From an uncultured Bacilli bacterium (GTDB lineage Bacteria > Bacillota_I > Bacilli_A > RF39 > UBA660): DNA of 64,000 bases. The translations under genes and the position numbers were made by a program. Under the pieces are notes generated by a model. The model was given only the letters and a program-made list of their open reading frames with translations, was not told the origin of the DNA and did no database searches. Where the stretch lies: the NCBI GenBank assembly GCA_910587325.1, contig CAJUKB010000003.1:1-64000 (forward strand), in the 5' to 3' direction. Shown here piece after piece: positions 17,763-26,252 of the stretch (position 1 is its first letter; each line of letters starts with the position of its first letter).

Positions 17763-18287
17763 ATAGCAAATAATAAAAACGAATTGCCAATTAATGAACA
17801 AATCAATGTTGCAGAATTAATGGTAATTGGACCTAATGGAGAACAAATGGGTTTAAAAAAATTAGAGGATGCTCTAACACTTGCAAATTACGCAGGACTT
17901 GATTTGGTTTTAATGAATGCAGGAGGAAATCCTGCAGTTGCAAAAGTTATGGACTACAATAAGTATAAATACGAAAAGCAAAAAAAACTAAAAGAAGCCC
18001 AAAAGAAACAACGTGAAACCAATAAAGAAGTAAAAGAGTATCGTTTGTCTGTAACGATTGATGTCCATGATTTTGATACTCGTTGTAAAAATGCTCGTGA
18101 GTATTTAGAAAAAGGACATAAAATCAAAGGCTTAGTTCGTTTTAAAGGAAGACAAATGGCTCATACGGAACTTGGGCGTGATGTCTTAGTAAAATTTGCC
18201 GATAGCTTAAATGAATATGCAGATATTGAAGCCGAACCGAAAATGGAAGGTAGAAGTATGTATATCCTTTTAGCACCTAAAAAATAA
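17763..18287 (+). CDS. infC: Translation initiation factor IF-3
   Basis: IF3 binds the 30S subunit and checks start codons. The N domain (NELPINEQINVAELMVIGPNGEQMG) and C domain (KEYRLSVTIDVHDFDTRCKNAREYLEKGHKIKGLVRFKGRQMAH) are both present. There is no ATG near the N terminus in frame. GGAGGTG (17749-17755) lies nine bases from ATA (17763) and only three from ATT (17757). I favour ATA, with ATT as the alternative. Non-canonical starts that IF3 itself discriminates against are known for infC in other bacteria. The upstream ATG-containing frame starts inside the attenuator and is unlikely. Confidence 0.92.
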   Translation: MANNKNELPINEQINVAELMVIGPNGEQMGLKKLEDALTLANYAGLDLVLMNAGGNPAVAKVMDYNKYKYEKQKKLKEAQKKQRETNKEVKEYRLSVTIDVHDFDTRCKNAREYLEKGHKIKGLVRFKGRQMAHTELGRDVLVKFADSLNEYADIEAEPKMEGRSMYILLAPKK

Positions 18288-18309
18288 TGTAGAAAGAAGG
18301 AAGTGTATT

Positions 18310-18507
18310 ATGGCAAAAGGACCAAAACAAAAAACACATAAAGCAAGTAGCAAAGTATTTAAAAAACGCGCAAATGGAACCCTTTCTTATAAAAAATCAG
18401 GAGGAAACCATAAAACCAATAAGGATAGCGCAAAACAAGTAAGACAAAGAAGAAAACAAGGAACATTAAGTAAAGGAGATACTGACAGAATTAAGTCAGT
18501 TATCTAG
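18310..18507 (+). CDS. rpmI: 50S ribosomal protein L35
   Basis: A 65-residue basic protein with the L35 pattern: KQKTHKASSKVFKKRANGTL, HKTNKDSAKQVRQRRK and a C-terminal KGDTDRIKSVI. It sits between infC and rplT in the usual order. The ribosome site AGAAGGAAG precedes the ATG. Nothing unusual. Confidence 0.95.
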   Translation: MAKGPKQKTHKASSKVFKKRANGTLSYKKSGGNHKTNKDSAKQVRQRRKQGTLSKGDTDRIKSVI

Positions 18508-18522
18508 TAAGGAGGGTTATAA

Positions 18523-19101
18523 ATGACAAGAGTTAAAGGCGGAAATGTTGCAAAAAATAGAAGAAGAAAAGTGTTAAAACAAGCCAAAGGTTATTTTGGA
18601 AGTAAACATAGACTTTTCAAAACAGCACAAGAACAAGTATTCCATAGTGGAGAATATGCTTATCGTGATAGAAGAGCAAACAAAAGAAACTTTAGAAAAT
18701 TATGGATTACAAGAATTAATGCAGGATGTAGAGAAAATGACATTAGTTATTCTAAGTTTATCAATGGACTTAATATTGCAGGAATTGAAGTGAATAGAAA
18801 GATGTTATCAGAACTTGCAATTGATGATGCTGCATCTTTTACTAATTTAGTAAACGTTGCAAAAGAAGCATTAAAAAGTGGTAAGAAACCAGCAGAAAAA
18901 ACAGTAGTTAAAGAAGAAAAGAAAGTAGCTCAACCTAAAAAAGAGGAAAAAAAAGAAGAAGCAAAAGAAACTTCTAAAAAGGAAGAGGATAAAGATTATA
19001 GTAAAATGACTTTAGCAGAATTAAAAGCAGTAGCAAAAGAACAAGGTGTTAAAGGTTATTCTACTATGAAAAAAGAGGAATTAATTAGTAACTTAAAATA
19101 A
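18523..19101 (+). CDS. rplT: 50S ribosomal protein L20 with C-terminal SAP/Rho-N-like extension
   Basis: Residues 1 to about 118 are ordinary L20 (RVKGGNVAKNRRRKVLKQAKGY, RKLWITRINAGCRENDISYS, KMLSELAIDDAASFTNLV). L20 normally ends here. This protein continues for about 70 residues: a Lys/Glu-rich linker (about 120-160) and a final YSKMTLAELKAVAKEQG...MKKEELISNLK, which has the two-helix pattern of SAP or Rho N-terminal domains that bind nucleic acid. L20 assembles on 23S rRNA and is the usual repressor of this operon, so the tail may affect either job. The ribosome site AAGGAGGG is strong. Confidence 0.92.
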   Translation: MTRVKGGNVAKNRRRKVLKQAKGYFGSKHRLFKTAQEQVFHSGEYAYRDRRANKRNFRKLWITRINAGCRENDISYSKFINGLNIAGIEVNRKMLSELAIDDAASFTNLVNVAKEALKSGKKPAEKTVVKEEKKVAQPKKEEKKEEAKETSKKEEDKDYSKMTLAELKAVAKEQGVKGYSTMKKEELISNLK

Positions 19102-19124
19102 ATATCCGAGAGGGTATTTTTTTT
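19100..19124 (+). terminator. Terminator of the infC operon
   Basis: AATATCC pairs with GGGTATT (one U-G) over a GAGA-type loop and runs into eight T, directly after the rplT stop. Confidence 0.75.
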
Positions 19125-19150
19125 GACATTTTAAAAGTATAGAGTATAAT
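19123..19150 (+). promoter_or_regulatory. Promoter of the HTH-repeat gene
   Basis: TTGACA (19123-19128), a 16-base spacer and TATAAT (19145-19150) lie 33 bases before the start. The -35 box overlaps the T tract of the preceding terminator. Confidence 0.7.
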
Positions 19151-19182
19151 AATGATAATTCTTAAAGGGGAGTTGTAACTTT

Positions 19183-20184
19183 ATGAAATATGATCATACT
19201 ATTGTACATGATGGAAAAGAATGTAATGCTGTAGAAATTATAAGAAAGCTAAATTTAAATCAAACTGTTTATTATAATCAAAGAAAAAAGGGAATGTCAG
19301 CTCAAGACGCTTTTTTGTATTGTTTACATTTAAAAAACAAGATACCAATAGCACAATTTGCCAAAGAAAAAGAAATATCTCAAAAAGCTATTGGAAGAGG
19401 TTTTCGAAAAGGACTATCATTAGAAGAGATAGAAGAAGCATTACGGAAAAAGAAAGAAAAAGAGTTTGAATCGTTAGAGTATTTAAGAAAAATTGGGTTA
19501 CCTTTAGAATATAATAGTTTGACTGATTTTTGTAATCGTGAACAATTAAATATGGGAGTAATTTATAAGGGAATTCAAAAAGGAATGAATTTATATGATG
19601 CTATAAAAAATTCATTAATTGTAAAGGAAGAATATGCAGGAAGAAGCGCTAAATATTTTAGTATTCAATTAAAATCTATTGCTCAAAAATACAGATTAGA
19701 TTCCAATCAATTAAATTATTGGTTGAGAAAAAGATATAACTTCCAAGAAACAATAGAAAAAGAAGTGTTTGCTCGTACTTTTTCTTCATTTGGAAATGAT
19801 GTAAGAAAATTTCAATATTTATGGAAGATTTACCAAAACGAATTTTTAAAAGGAATGGATATTCAAGATAAAGTTACGGAAAGGGAATTAGAAAGTTTTA
19901 TTGTAAGTTATAATCGTATGGAACATATTAAAAGAGATTTAAGATATTATGAATTTTTAGAAGGTGTTGGAATTTCTGCTTATCAATTATTAAATCTTGA
20001 TGAGCGAGTGCAAAATGTTTTATTAACTGACCCAAATGTTTCCTTTACTTTAAGTGAACTTTATTACATATTAGATTTTGAACAAGGTCTTATGAATGAA
20101 TTTACTTATGTTGAACAGCATCATGTATGGGTATATAGTGGAAATAGAGAGGTATTAAAGAAGTTAAAAAAGCCAAGCAATTAA
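19183..20184 (+). CDS. Tandem HTH-repeat protein, possibly DNA-binding
   Basis: A 333-residue protein with at least four related helical units: NQTVYYNQRKKGMSAQDAF, SQKAIGRGFRKGLSLEEIEEA, NMGVIYKGIQKGMNLYDAI and SNQLNYWLRKRYNFQETIE. Each has a turn-helix with basic residues followed by G-(hydrophobic)-S/N and an acidic helix. Similar repeats occur next to homing-type or phage DNA-binding modules. Residues after about 205 are helical and unassigned (FTLSELYYILDFEQGLMNEF). No catalytic motif is seen. The ribosome site AAAGGGGAG is clear. It converges with vanY on a shared terminator. Confidence 0.75.
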   Translation: MKYDHTIVHDGKECNAVEIIRKLNLNQTVYYNQRKKGMSAQDAFLYCLHLKNKIPIAQFAKEKEISQKAIGRGFRKGLSLEEIEEALRKKKEKEFESLEYLRKIGLPLEYNSLTDFCNREQLNMGVIYKGIQKGMNLYDAIKNSLIVKEEYAGRSAKYFSIQLKSIAQKYRLDSNQLNYWLRKRYNFQETIEKEVFARTFSSFGNDVRKFQYLWKIYQNEFLKGMDIQDKVTERELESFIVSYNRMEHIKRDLRYYEFLEGVGISAYQLLNLDERVQNVLLTDPNVSFTLSELYYILDFEQGLMNEFTYVEQHHVWVYSGNREVLKKLKKPSN

Positions 20185-20195
20185 GCTTGGTTTTC
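20165..20195. terminator. Bidirectional terminator overlapping two stop codons
   Basis: CCAAGC (20173-20178) pairs with GCTTGG (20185-20190), flanked by A on the left and T on the right. It works for both converging genes, whose stop codons lie within the loop. Confidence 0.75.
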
Positions 20196-21143
20196 TATAT
20201 AATAAGAATAGTATTCATCAAAAGTAATGTCTTCGTCATGTATGATAGTTGCAACTTCTTCCCCAACATAACGCCAATGCCATGATTCAAAACTATATCC
20301 TGTTAAATATTCTTTGTCTTCAGGATACCTTTCTATATAACCATATAAATGAGCATTATTTTTAAGCCATGTATAGGCAGGAGAGTCTTTAAATGTAGAA
20401 GTGGCTTGGTTTCCTATTTCAAATACATCAATAGCAAGTCCAGTTTGGTGCTCGGAATGTCCTGGTCTTGCAGCTACTTTATCTGCTTCTTTTTGGCCAC
20501 TACTTGCTTTTATATTATTATAAACTCTTTCTTGGGAAGTAAAATCACGATAACTAGAATTAACGATTAAGGTAAGCCCTTCTGCTTTTGCAGCATTCCA
20601 CATGGAAACATATGCATCGTTTGCTTCTTTGGTAATCTTATTTCCTGCATAAGAATAGCGAATACTAATATCAGAGATATCCATTGGTTCAAAATCCTTT
20701 GGAAGTGTATAATATTTATTTACATTTAATAAAATTCCTTTTTCTATATCTGTATTGATATCATGTTCATAAAAGTCATAGTCGCGATTTACATTTACTA
20801 TAGCAACGACATCTTTTATACTTGTGTCTTTGTTTTTTTCAGCATACACTAAATAGCGATCTAAATACTTATGAATGTAATATTTTTCTTTTACGAGTTC
20901 TAAAATCGTTGCATTTTTTTCTTTTGCAAGTAGAGAATCTAAGATTTCATTTTCTTTAAAATAGTCTACTAAACTTTTGGCTTCTTCTACACTATATCCA
21001 TGTTCTATTAGTTTATATTCATAGGTTTGTTTGTACTTGTAATCATTATAAAAATTTAGTCCAATAATACTTCCTACAACAAGAATTAATAATAAAATAA
21101 TACCCTGATAAATTACTTTCTTTTTTAACTTTAACTTCGTCAT
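20181..21143 (-). CDS. VanY-type D-alanyl-D-alanine carboxypeptidase (M15B)
   Basis: Zinc D,D-carboxypeptidase acting on peptidoglycan outside the membrane. One transmembrane helix lies at about residues 9-29 after a very basic start. The catalytic part has NSSYRDFTSQERVY, the zinc site H and D in PGHSEHQTGLAIDVF, and SWHWRYVGEE with the third ligand and general base region. Length 320 aa. It is unlinked to the VanRS-like pair at 7.5-9.4 kb, though both suit control of D-Ala termini. It is the second D,D-carboxypeptidase of the window, unrelated in fold to the one at 2486. Confidence 0.9.
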   Translation of the reverse strand: MTKLKLKKKVIYQGIILLLILVVGSIIGLNFYNDYKYKQTYEYKLIEHGYSVEEAKSLVDYFKENEILDSLLAKEKNATILELVKEKYYIHKYLDRYLVYAEKNKDTSIKDVVAIVNVNRDYDFYEHDINTDIEKGILLNVNKYYTLPKDFEPMDISDISIRYSYAGNKITKEANDAYVSMWNAAKAEGLTLIVNSSYRDFTSQERVYNNIKASSGQKEADKVAARPGHSEHQTGLAIDVFEIGNQATSTFKDSPAYTWLKNNAHLYGYIERYPEDKEYLTGYSFESWHWRYVGEEVATIIHDEDITFDEYYSYYIENQA

Positions 21144-21255
21144 TTAAAGCCTTCTTTCTATTATTGGCACCATTATAACATAAGAGGAAACTATTTACAA
21201 AGAGGATTAGATGTAGTATTATGTTTATATGATAGTAGGAGGTCGTAAAATAAGG

Positions 21256-21615
21256 ATGAACAAAAATAAGCAAGTTTTAGAAATGTGTCCTAATTTCTAT
21301 CGTATTATCAATTTTGAATATTTTGAAGAAGATATGGTTACGGAAAAATTAATTAAAATATATGAAGATTTTATTTTTAAAGCAGATATCAAAAAAGAAG
21401 AAGATGCTAAAATGGTTAAGAAAATTGACTATGTTTTAGGCAAATACATCGATGATAATTTATTTAGAAGAAAAATGCAAAAAGAAATTTTTAATGTAAA
21501 AGTAACAAGAGCATATAAAAATAAATTACGTACTATAGTTGAAAGCATTATTGCGATTTTTAATCATTATGAAGAAGATACAACAAGGAGTATTTATATT
21601 TCAAGATGGATTTAG
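21256..21615 (+). CDS. Unknown small basic protein
   Basis: I do not recognise it. The start is probably ATG 21256, about 13 bases after GGAGG; ATG 21229 lies upstream of that site and is unlikely. The protein (119 aa) is rich in Lys, Ile and aromatic residues, without a signal or membrane segment. EMCPNFYRIINFEYFEEDMV and a C-terminal helix (KNKLRTIVESIIAIFNHYEED) are the only visible features. It is followed by a clear terminator and preceded by divergent vanY. Confidence 0.6.
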   Translation: MNKNKQVLEMCPNFYRIINFEYFEEDMVTEKLIKIYEDFIFKADIKKEEDAKMVKKIDYVLGKYIDDNLFRRKMQKEIFNVKVTRAYKNKLRTIVESIIAIFNHYEEDTTRSIYISRWI

Positions 21616-21637
21616 AGTTTAAAAAACTCTTTTTTTT
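21614..21637 (+). terminator. Rho-independent terminator
   Basis: AGAGTTT pairs with AAACTCT over a short A loop and ends in eight T. It overlaps the stop codon of the gene at 21256. Confidence 0.75.
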
Positions 21638-21676
21638 ATAAATTTTTATTGTATAATAGGCTAAGAGTGATGTGTT

Positions 21677-22270
21677 ATGGATAATAAAAAGATAAAAAAG
21701 AATATAGAGAAAATAACAAATTTAAGAAAAGAAAATGAAAAATTAAGACATGAACAAGAACAAAATTTAGAAATAATCAAAGAAAATAGAAGAAAAATAG
21801 AAGAATTTCAAAATAAAATGAAAAGAAATGTTGAAAAAATACAAGAAGCAATCAAATTAAAAAAGAGACATGAAAAAAATATTCGTTTTAAAAGGAAGCA
21901 TCGTATTTTAAATCGAGTAAGTGGTGTATTACATGTTTTTGGTTTTCCTACCTATTCTATTTTTAATAGCGAATATGAAATCAAAAAAACGGAAGAGCTT
22001 ATTATTTCTTTAGAGAAAGAAAATGAAAGTTTTTCTAAAGAAATTTTTAAGTTAGAAGATAAGAACTTATCTCTTTATGAAGAAAACAATGATTTAACCG
22101 AACAAATTGGTAAGATAAATGAAGAAATAGCAAAGTGTTTAAAAGAAAATAATATAATGGAAACAGAAACTATAGAGTACTATCAAAATGAAGAAGAACT
22201 AAAAAAAGAAAAGCTAGAAAAACAAGAAGAATGTGGGATGAAAAGAGAACTAAAACCTAACAAATCTTGA
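21677..22270 (+). CDS. Coiled-coil protein of unknown function
   Basis: A 197-residue protein almost wholly predicted to be coiled coil: residues 1-75 and 105-175 are Lys/Glu/Asn-rich heptad-like helices, split by a short segment with HRILNRVSGVLHVFGFPTYS that may make a membrane-proximal or turn region. There is no signal peptide or catalytic motif. It ends with TGA. Its role could be structural, but nothing supports a specific call. Confidence 0.6.
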   Translation: MDNKKIKKNIEKITNLRKENEKLRHEQEQNLEIIKENRRKIEEFQNKMKRNVEKIQEAIKLKKRHEKNIRFKRKHRILNRVSGVLHVFGFPTYSIFNSEYEIKKTEELIISLEKENESFSKEIFKLEDKNLSLYEENNDLTEQIGKINEEIAKCLKENNIMETETIEYYQNEEELKKEKLEKQEECGMKRELKPNKS

Positions 22271-22324
22271 AAATTTTTCTGTTGCAAGACATCATAATCT
22301 ATGATATTATTATATTGTTCTTAT

Positions 22325-22401
22325 GGCGCTGTAGCTCAGTTGGCTAGAGCAACCGGTTCATACCCGGTAGGTCGAGAGTTCGAATCTCCCCGGCGCTACC
22401 A
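22325..22401 (+). tRNA. tRNA-Met (CAU)
   Basis: A 77-base cloverleaf with encoded CCA. The acceptor stem GGCGCTG pairs with CGGCGCT using two G-U pairs, the D arm has TAGCTCAG...GGCTAGAGC, the anticodon stem-loop is ACCGG-TTCATAC-CCGGT with anticodon CAT, and the T loop is TTCGAAT. It closely resembles elongator tRNA-Met of Bacillota. A CAU-reading tRNA-Ile cannot be fully excluded from primary sequence. Confidence 0.93.
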
Positions 22402-22415
22402 AGTGAATATTAAAA

Positions 22416-22441
22416 AGGGTGTAAAAAAGCACTCTTTTTTT
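22416..22441 (+). terminator. Terminator after tRNA-Met
   Basis: AGGGTG pairs with CACTCT over an eight-base loop and is followed by seven T. Confidence 0.7.
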
Positions 22442-22475
22442 GTTATATTGTTGTTATGAATGGAGGTTTAAGAAG

Positions 22476-23210
22476 ATGGAAAATTTAGAATTAAATTGTA
22501 ATGCTGATGAGGAGATAGTTGATGCTATTAAAAATATACTTTTAAAACTTTATCCAATTTTAGAAAATAGAATAGATATGCTTTTTGATGAAGATAGATG
22601 TATAGATATAGTATTAAATTTTGTAAAAAATGTAAATCAAAGTAATAGGGAATATACGCACATCTATTTTATGGATGGAACTTCGTCTTCAAAAAGCAAT
22701 ACGAAAAATTTTATTGATGTGGATGGATTAGCGAATCAAGAGACAATTTATTCTTTAATTCAATTTATATTAAACGATCATGATAGTATTTTAAATATCC
22801 AAAAGGATGCTAATGAGATTCTGATTGAATTTTATGTAGGTATGTGTGATGAAAATATGCAAGGAATGGGATGTTATAAAATTGGATTAAAATTACAATT
22901 TCGTAATTATCCTAATCATGGAGAATTATTAAATCAATATTTTATTTCTATATTTAGAAAGTTTCATAAAGAGTTAAAAAACACCCGTTTTTTTCAAGAA
23001 CAATGGGATGAATATTGTAAAGAGAAAAAAACAGAAATTATTAATTCTATGACCCATGAAGATTTAGAATATATGAAAATGTTATTAACAGATAAAGATT
23101 TGTGTCAAATATTATTTTCTATGTCTCATAATAGATTTATTGAACTTTATAATAAATTTGAAGATAAAAAAGGAAATACAAGAGAACTTATAAAAACGGA
23201 AGAAATGTGA
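22476..23210 (+). CDS. Unknown acidic protein
   Basis: The start is ATG 22476, preceded by GGAGG; the longer frame from 22440 begins in the tRNA terminator. The 244-residue protein shows no motif that I recognise, no signal and no membrane helix. It has Asp/Glu-rich strands (RNYPNHGELLNQYFISIFRK) and a helical C terminus. It stands alone between the tRNA gene and a membrane protein. Confidence 0.65.
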   Translation: MENLELNCNADEEIVDAIKNILLKLYPILENRIDMLFDEDRCIDIVLNFVKNVNQSNREYTHIYFMDGTSSSKSNTKNFIDVDGLANQETIYSLIQFILNDHDSILNIQKDANEILIEFYVGMCDENMQGMGCYKIGLKLQFRNYPNHGELLNQYFISIFRKFHKELKNTRFFQEQWDEYCKEKKTEIINSMTHEDLEYMKMLLTDKDLCQILFSMSHNRFIELYNKFEDKKGNTRELIKTEEM

Positions 23211-23291
23211 AACAATTACGTTTCTTCTTTATTTTTTATAAATCTATATAAAAAATGTGGTATAGTAATACTAAGAATAGGAATGGTGTTC

Positions 23292-23858
23292 ATGGAAAAG
23301 AAAGAATATTCTATAGTAGTATCAAGTTTATTTTTAATTGCAATTATTGTCTGTTCGATTTGTGATGTAGCAATCCATAATATGTTTACTTGGTCATTAC
23401 TTGCAGTTGCTTCTATTCTTTTTGCTTGGGCAATCCTTTTTCCTATTATGAAATTAGGAAGAAACGGGATTTCTTGGAGTTTGCTTGTATTTACCATTTT
23501 ACTTTTACCTTTTTTATATATTTTAGAAAAGTTGTTACTTGTTCCTAATTTATTTCTTATGGGGGCATGTATTTCTTTAGTGTCATTATGGTACATTTGG
23601 AGTATTTATTTTTTATTTAGAGTATTAGTGAAAAGAGCCTATATGGTCGTTGGAATTGCGTTTTTACTTGCGATTCCTTTGGAGTTATTTATCCATATTA
23701 TATTAACTCGTTTTTCTATTGAAAATGGCTTATCTAGTTGGGATTATTTATCACTTATTCTTTTACTTATTTTCTCTTTCATTTTTATAGAAAAAGATTT
23801 AGTACATCAAAAAATGAAAAAATTAAAAGAGAATGAAAAAAAAGAAGATAGTTTTTAA
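23292..23858 (+). CDS. Multi-pass membrane protein of unknown function
   Basis: The start is ATG 23292 (MEKKEYSIVV). The 188-residue protein has about six hydrophobic segments (for example SLFLIAIIVCSICDVAI, WSLLAVASILFAWAILF, WSLLVFTILLLPFLYIL) and a charged C-terminal tail KMKKLKENEKKEDSF. No transporter motif is visible. It lies just upstream of the broken M3 peptidase gene and may be part of the same transcript. Confidence 0.65.
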   Translation: MEKKEYSIVVSSLFLIAIIVCSICDVAIHNMFTWSLLAVASILFAWAILFPIMKLGRNGISWSLLVFTILLLPFLYILEKLLLVPNLFLMGACISLVSLWYIWSIYFLFRVLVKRAYMVVGIAFLLAIPLELFIHIILTRFSIENGLSSWDYLSLILLLIFSFIFIEKDLVHQKMKKLKENEKKEDSF

Positions 23859-23900
23859 AAACTTATTTTTTTTGTTATAATTTTAATAGAGGTGAACAAA

Positions 23901-25634
23901 GTGAAAGTGCAATACAAATGGGATTTTAAAGATTTTTTTCTTTCAGATGAGGATTTTTTAGATTCTTTTGAACGTTTAAAAAAAGAAATAGTAGAGTTTA
24001 AAGAAGACTATGAAAAGTTTTCTATAGAAGAAAAGCTAAGCAAATATTATGCTCTTAGTTTACTAGGAGAAAGATTGATATCGTATTCCGAATTACACTC
24101 CGACTTGGATTTAAAAAACGAAACGTATTTAAGTTATAAAAATGAAGTGTATACTGAAAAAACAAAGATAGACAATATAAAAGGAAACATAAACGAAGAA
24201 ATATTAAAAATAGAATTGTCTTTAGAAGAATATATGAAGAATAATCCTAAAGCAAAACCTTTTTATATGCATTTTTATGAGGTTTTTCGCTTAAAAGAAC
24301 ATACGATAAACAATAATGTTATTCTAAATGAAAGCCTTTTAATTCAACGCGTAAATAGTTTATAAAATACCATTATTTCAGTGGAAATGCCAACCGAAGA
24401 GATGGAAATAGAGGGTAGTCTCATAAAAGTAAATGGTCGTGTTTATAATAAGTATATTGTTAATCAAGATAGAACATTAAGAGAAAATGTGTTTAAAACG
24501 TATATGAAAAGTTTAAAAAATGTAAATGGAAGTATTAGTAGTCTTTTTAATATGCGTTATCAATTGTGTTTTGATATAGCGAAAGAAAAAGGATATAAGA
24601 GTATACTAGACCAAGTAATTGGGGAAGACAATTTAGATATGAAAATACTTGAAAACTTAATTTCTTTTGTACATGAAAATCTTCCACTACTAGAGCATTA
24701 TATAAACTTAAAAAAGAAAAAATTAGGAGTAGAGGAATTTCATTTTTATGACTTAAATATTAATAGTGATTATAATCCAAAATATTCATTTATCGAAGGT
24801 ATAGAAATTGTAAAAAATGCCTTAAAAGATTTAGGAAGTAAATATGAAAGCGTTTTGAATCAAGTGTTAGTAGGTGGAATGATAGATGCTTTTCCAAATA
24901 AACATAAATTTGGTGGGGGATATCACTTTCGTAATTATACAAAACCTATGATTTTAATGAATTACAAAGAAAATTTTAGAGAAGTAGCTACGATTGGACA
25001 TGAACTTGGACATGCTGTAAATGGTATTCTCATTCGCGATAACCAGGAGTTTCAAAACTTTCATTTTTCGATTTTCTTATCGGAAATTCCTTCTACTGTA
25101 AATGAGGATAGAGTAGAAGAATACATGTACAAACAGGCAGAAAAGGAAAATAAAATAATTCATTTAGAGCAAATTCTAGATAAAACGATAACTGCTATTT
25201 TCTTTCAAACTATGCTTTTAGAATTTCAAAAAGCATTATGTGAACGAATAGAAAAAGGAGAATATGTAAATGCTGAAGAAATCAATCAAACCTTTTTGAC
25301 TTTATTAAAAGAATACTATCCTTCTATGACAATTGATGAAGAAAGTAAATATTTATGGCAAACAAGATTGCATATGTTTTATGATGTACATAGATACTAC
25401 AATTTCCAATATGCTGTTGGAAAAATTACTGCTCTTGTGATTAACAAAAATATAAAGGAGGGAAAGATTAACGATTATTTCGAATTCTTAAAAGTTGGTG
25501 GAAGCAAACCTACTTTGGAAGCCCTTTCAATTGCAGGAATTGATTTAACAAAAAAAGAAGTTTACGTAGATGCCTTTCTTTATTTAGAACGTTTACTAAA
25601 AGATTATGATGCGTTATTAGAAAATGCAAGTTGA
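23901..25634 (+). pseudogene. Oligoendopeptidase F-like M3 peptidase with one nonsense codon
   Basis: Two consecutive open stretches lie in the same frame, parted only by TAA at 24363-24365. The first (23901-24365) matches the helical N-terminal part of PepF; the second, from about 24384, holds the zinc site GHELGHAVNG (HExxH), the downstream Glu in SEIPSTVNEDRVEEYM and the C-terminal region ending near YVDAFLYLERLL. One sense codon changed to TAA explains the break, so this is either a very recent pseudogene, a sequencing error or readthrough. The start is GTG 23901 after GAGGTGAAC. A stand-alone 417-residue C-terminal product would lack the N-terminal lid. Confidence 0.85.
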
Positions 25635-25691
25635 AGTTCTTTATTTTAAGAAAATAATTTGTTATAGTAATGGTATAAGGAGTGTGAGGAA

Positions 25692-26147
25692 ATGAAAAAG
25701 GTAATGGTAGGTATAGTTGCTTGTTTATCCCTTAGGTTACTAACCGGTTGTGGTGAGGTTCAAAAAACAATGAAATGCTCTAGAACTATGAATCAAAATG
25801 GTGCCACTATGGATTTACAATATGAAGTTTTGTATACCGATGAAAATGTAGATGTAGTAAAATCTACGGAAAAAGTTACAAGTGAGGATGCTGAGCTATT
25901 AGAAACGTATCGTATAATGGTAGAAAAACAGTATGAATCTTACAAAGATATTGAACATTATGAGTATAATGTAAACATTGAGGGAAATGTTTTAATAAGT
26001 ACTACTAATATTGACTATACCAAAATTGATACTTCTAAATTGATTGAAGTAGATTCTGCAAACGGAACCTTAATTCGAGATGGTAAAGTAAAATTAGGTA
26101 CTATTAAAAGTCTTTATAGTCAAATGGGAATTACCTGTGAAGAATAA
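25692..26147 (+). CDS. Small lipoprotein, DUF1307/YehR-like
   Basis: A basic start, hydrophobic segment and lipobox LLTGC (Cys near residue 20) mark a lipoprotein anchored outside the membrane. The mature part of about 130 residues has TMNQNGATMDLQYEVLYTDE and DYTKIDTSKLIEVDSANGT, similar to the YehR/DUF1307 group of Bacillota lipoproteins, which I assign from memory with moderate trust. Two further Cys (one near residue 29 and one near the C terminus, ITCEE) might form a disulfide. Function unknown. Confidence 0.75.
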   Translation: MKKVMVGIVACLSLRLLTGCGEVQKTMKCSRTMNQNGATMDLQYEVLYTDENVDVVKSTEKVTSEDAELLETYRIMVEKQYESYKDIEHYEYNVNIEGNVLISTTNIDYTKIDTSKLIEVDSANGTLIRDGKVKLGTIKSLYSQMGITCEE

Positions 26148-26252
26148 TTTTTTATAAATGAGTAGAAGAAAAGTTCTACTTTTTCTGTGTCTACAAAATG
26201 TAGAGAAGGAGTTTTATGAAGTTATGTTAAAATGGTTTTAGGTGAAGAAAAA

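Noticed and set aside
18596..18793. A 65-codon ORF inside rplT in another frame.
   Set aside because: It lies wholly within L20 coding sequence, has no ribosome site and reads as a shadow of the Lys-rich frame.
23901..25634. TGA=Trp Mycoplasma code and stop readthrough were considered for broken genes.
   Set aside because: Trp is TGG in all conserved genes, TGA ends genes, and the M3 peptidase stop is TAA, so code 4 does not apply.
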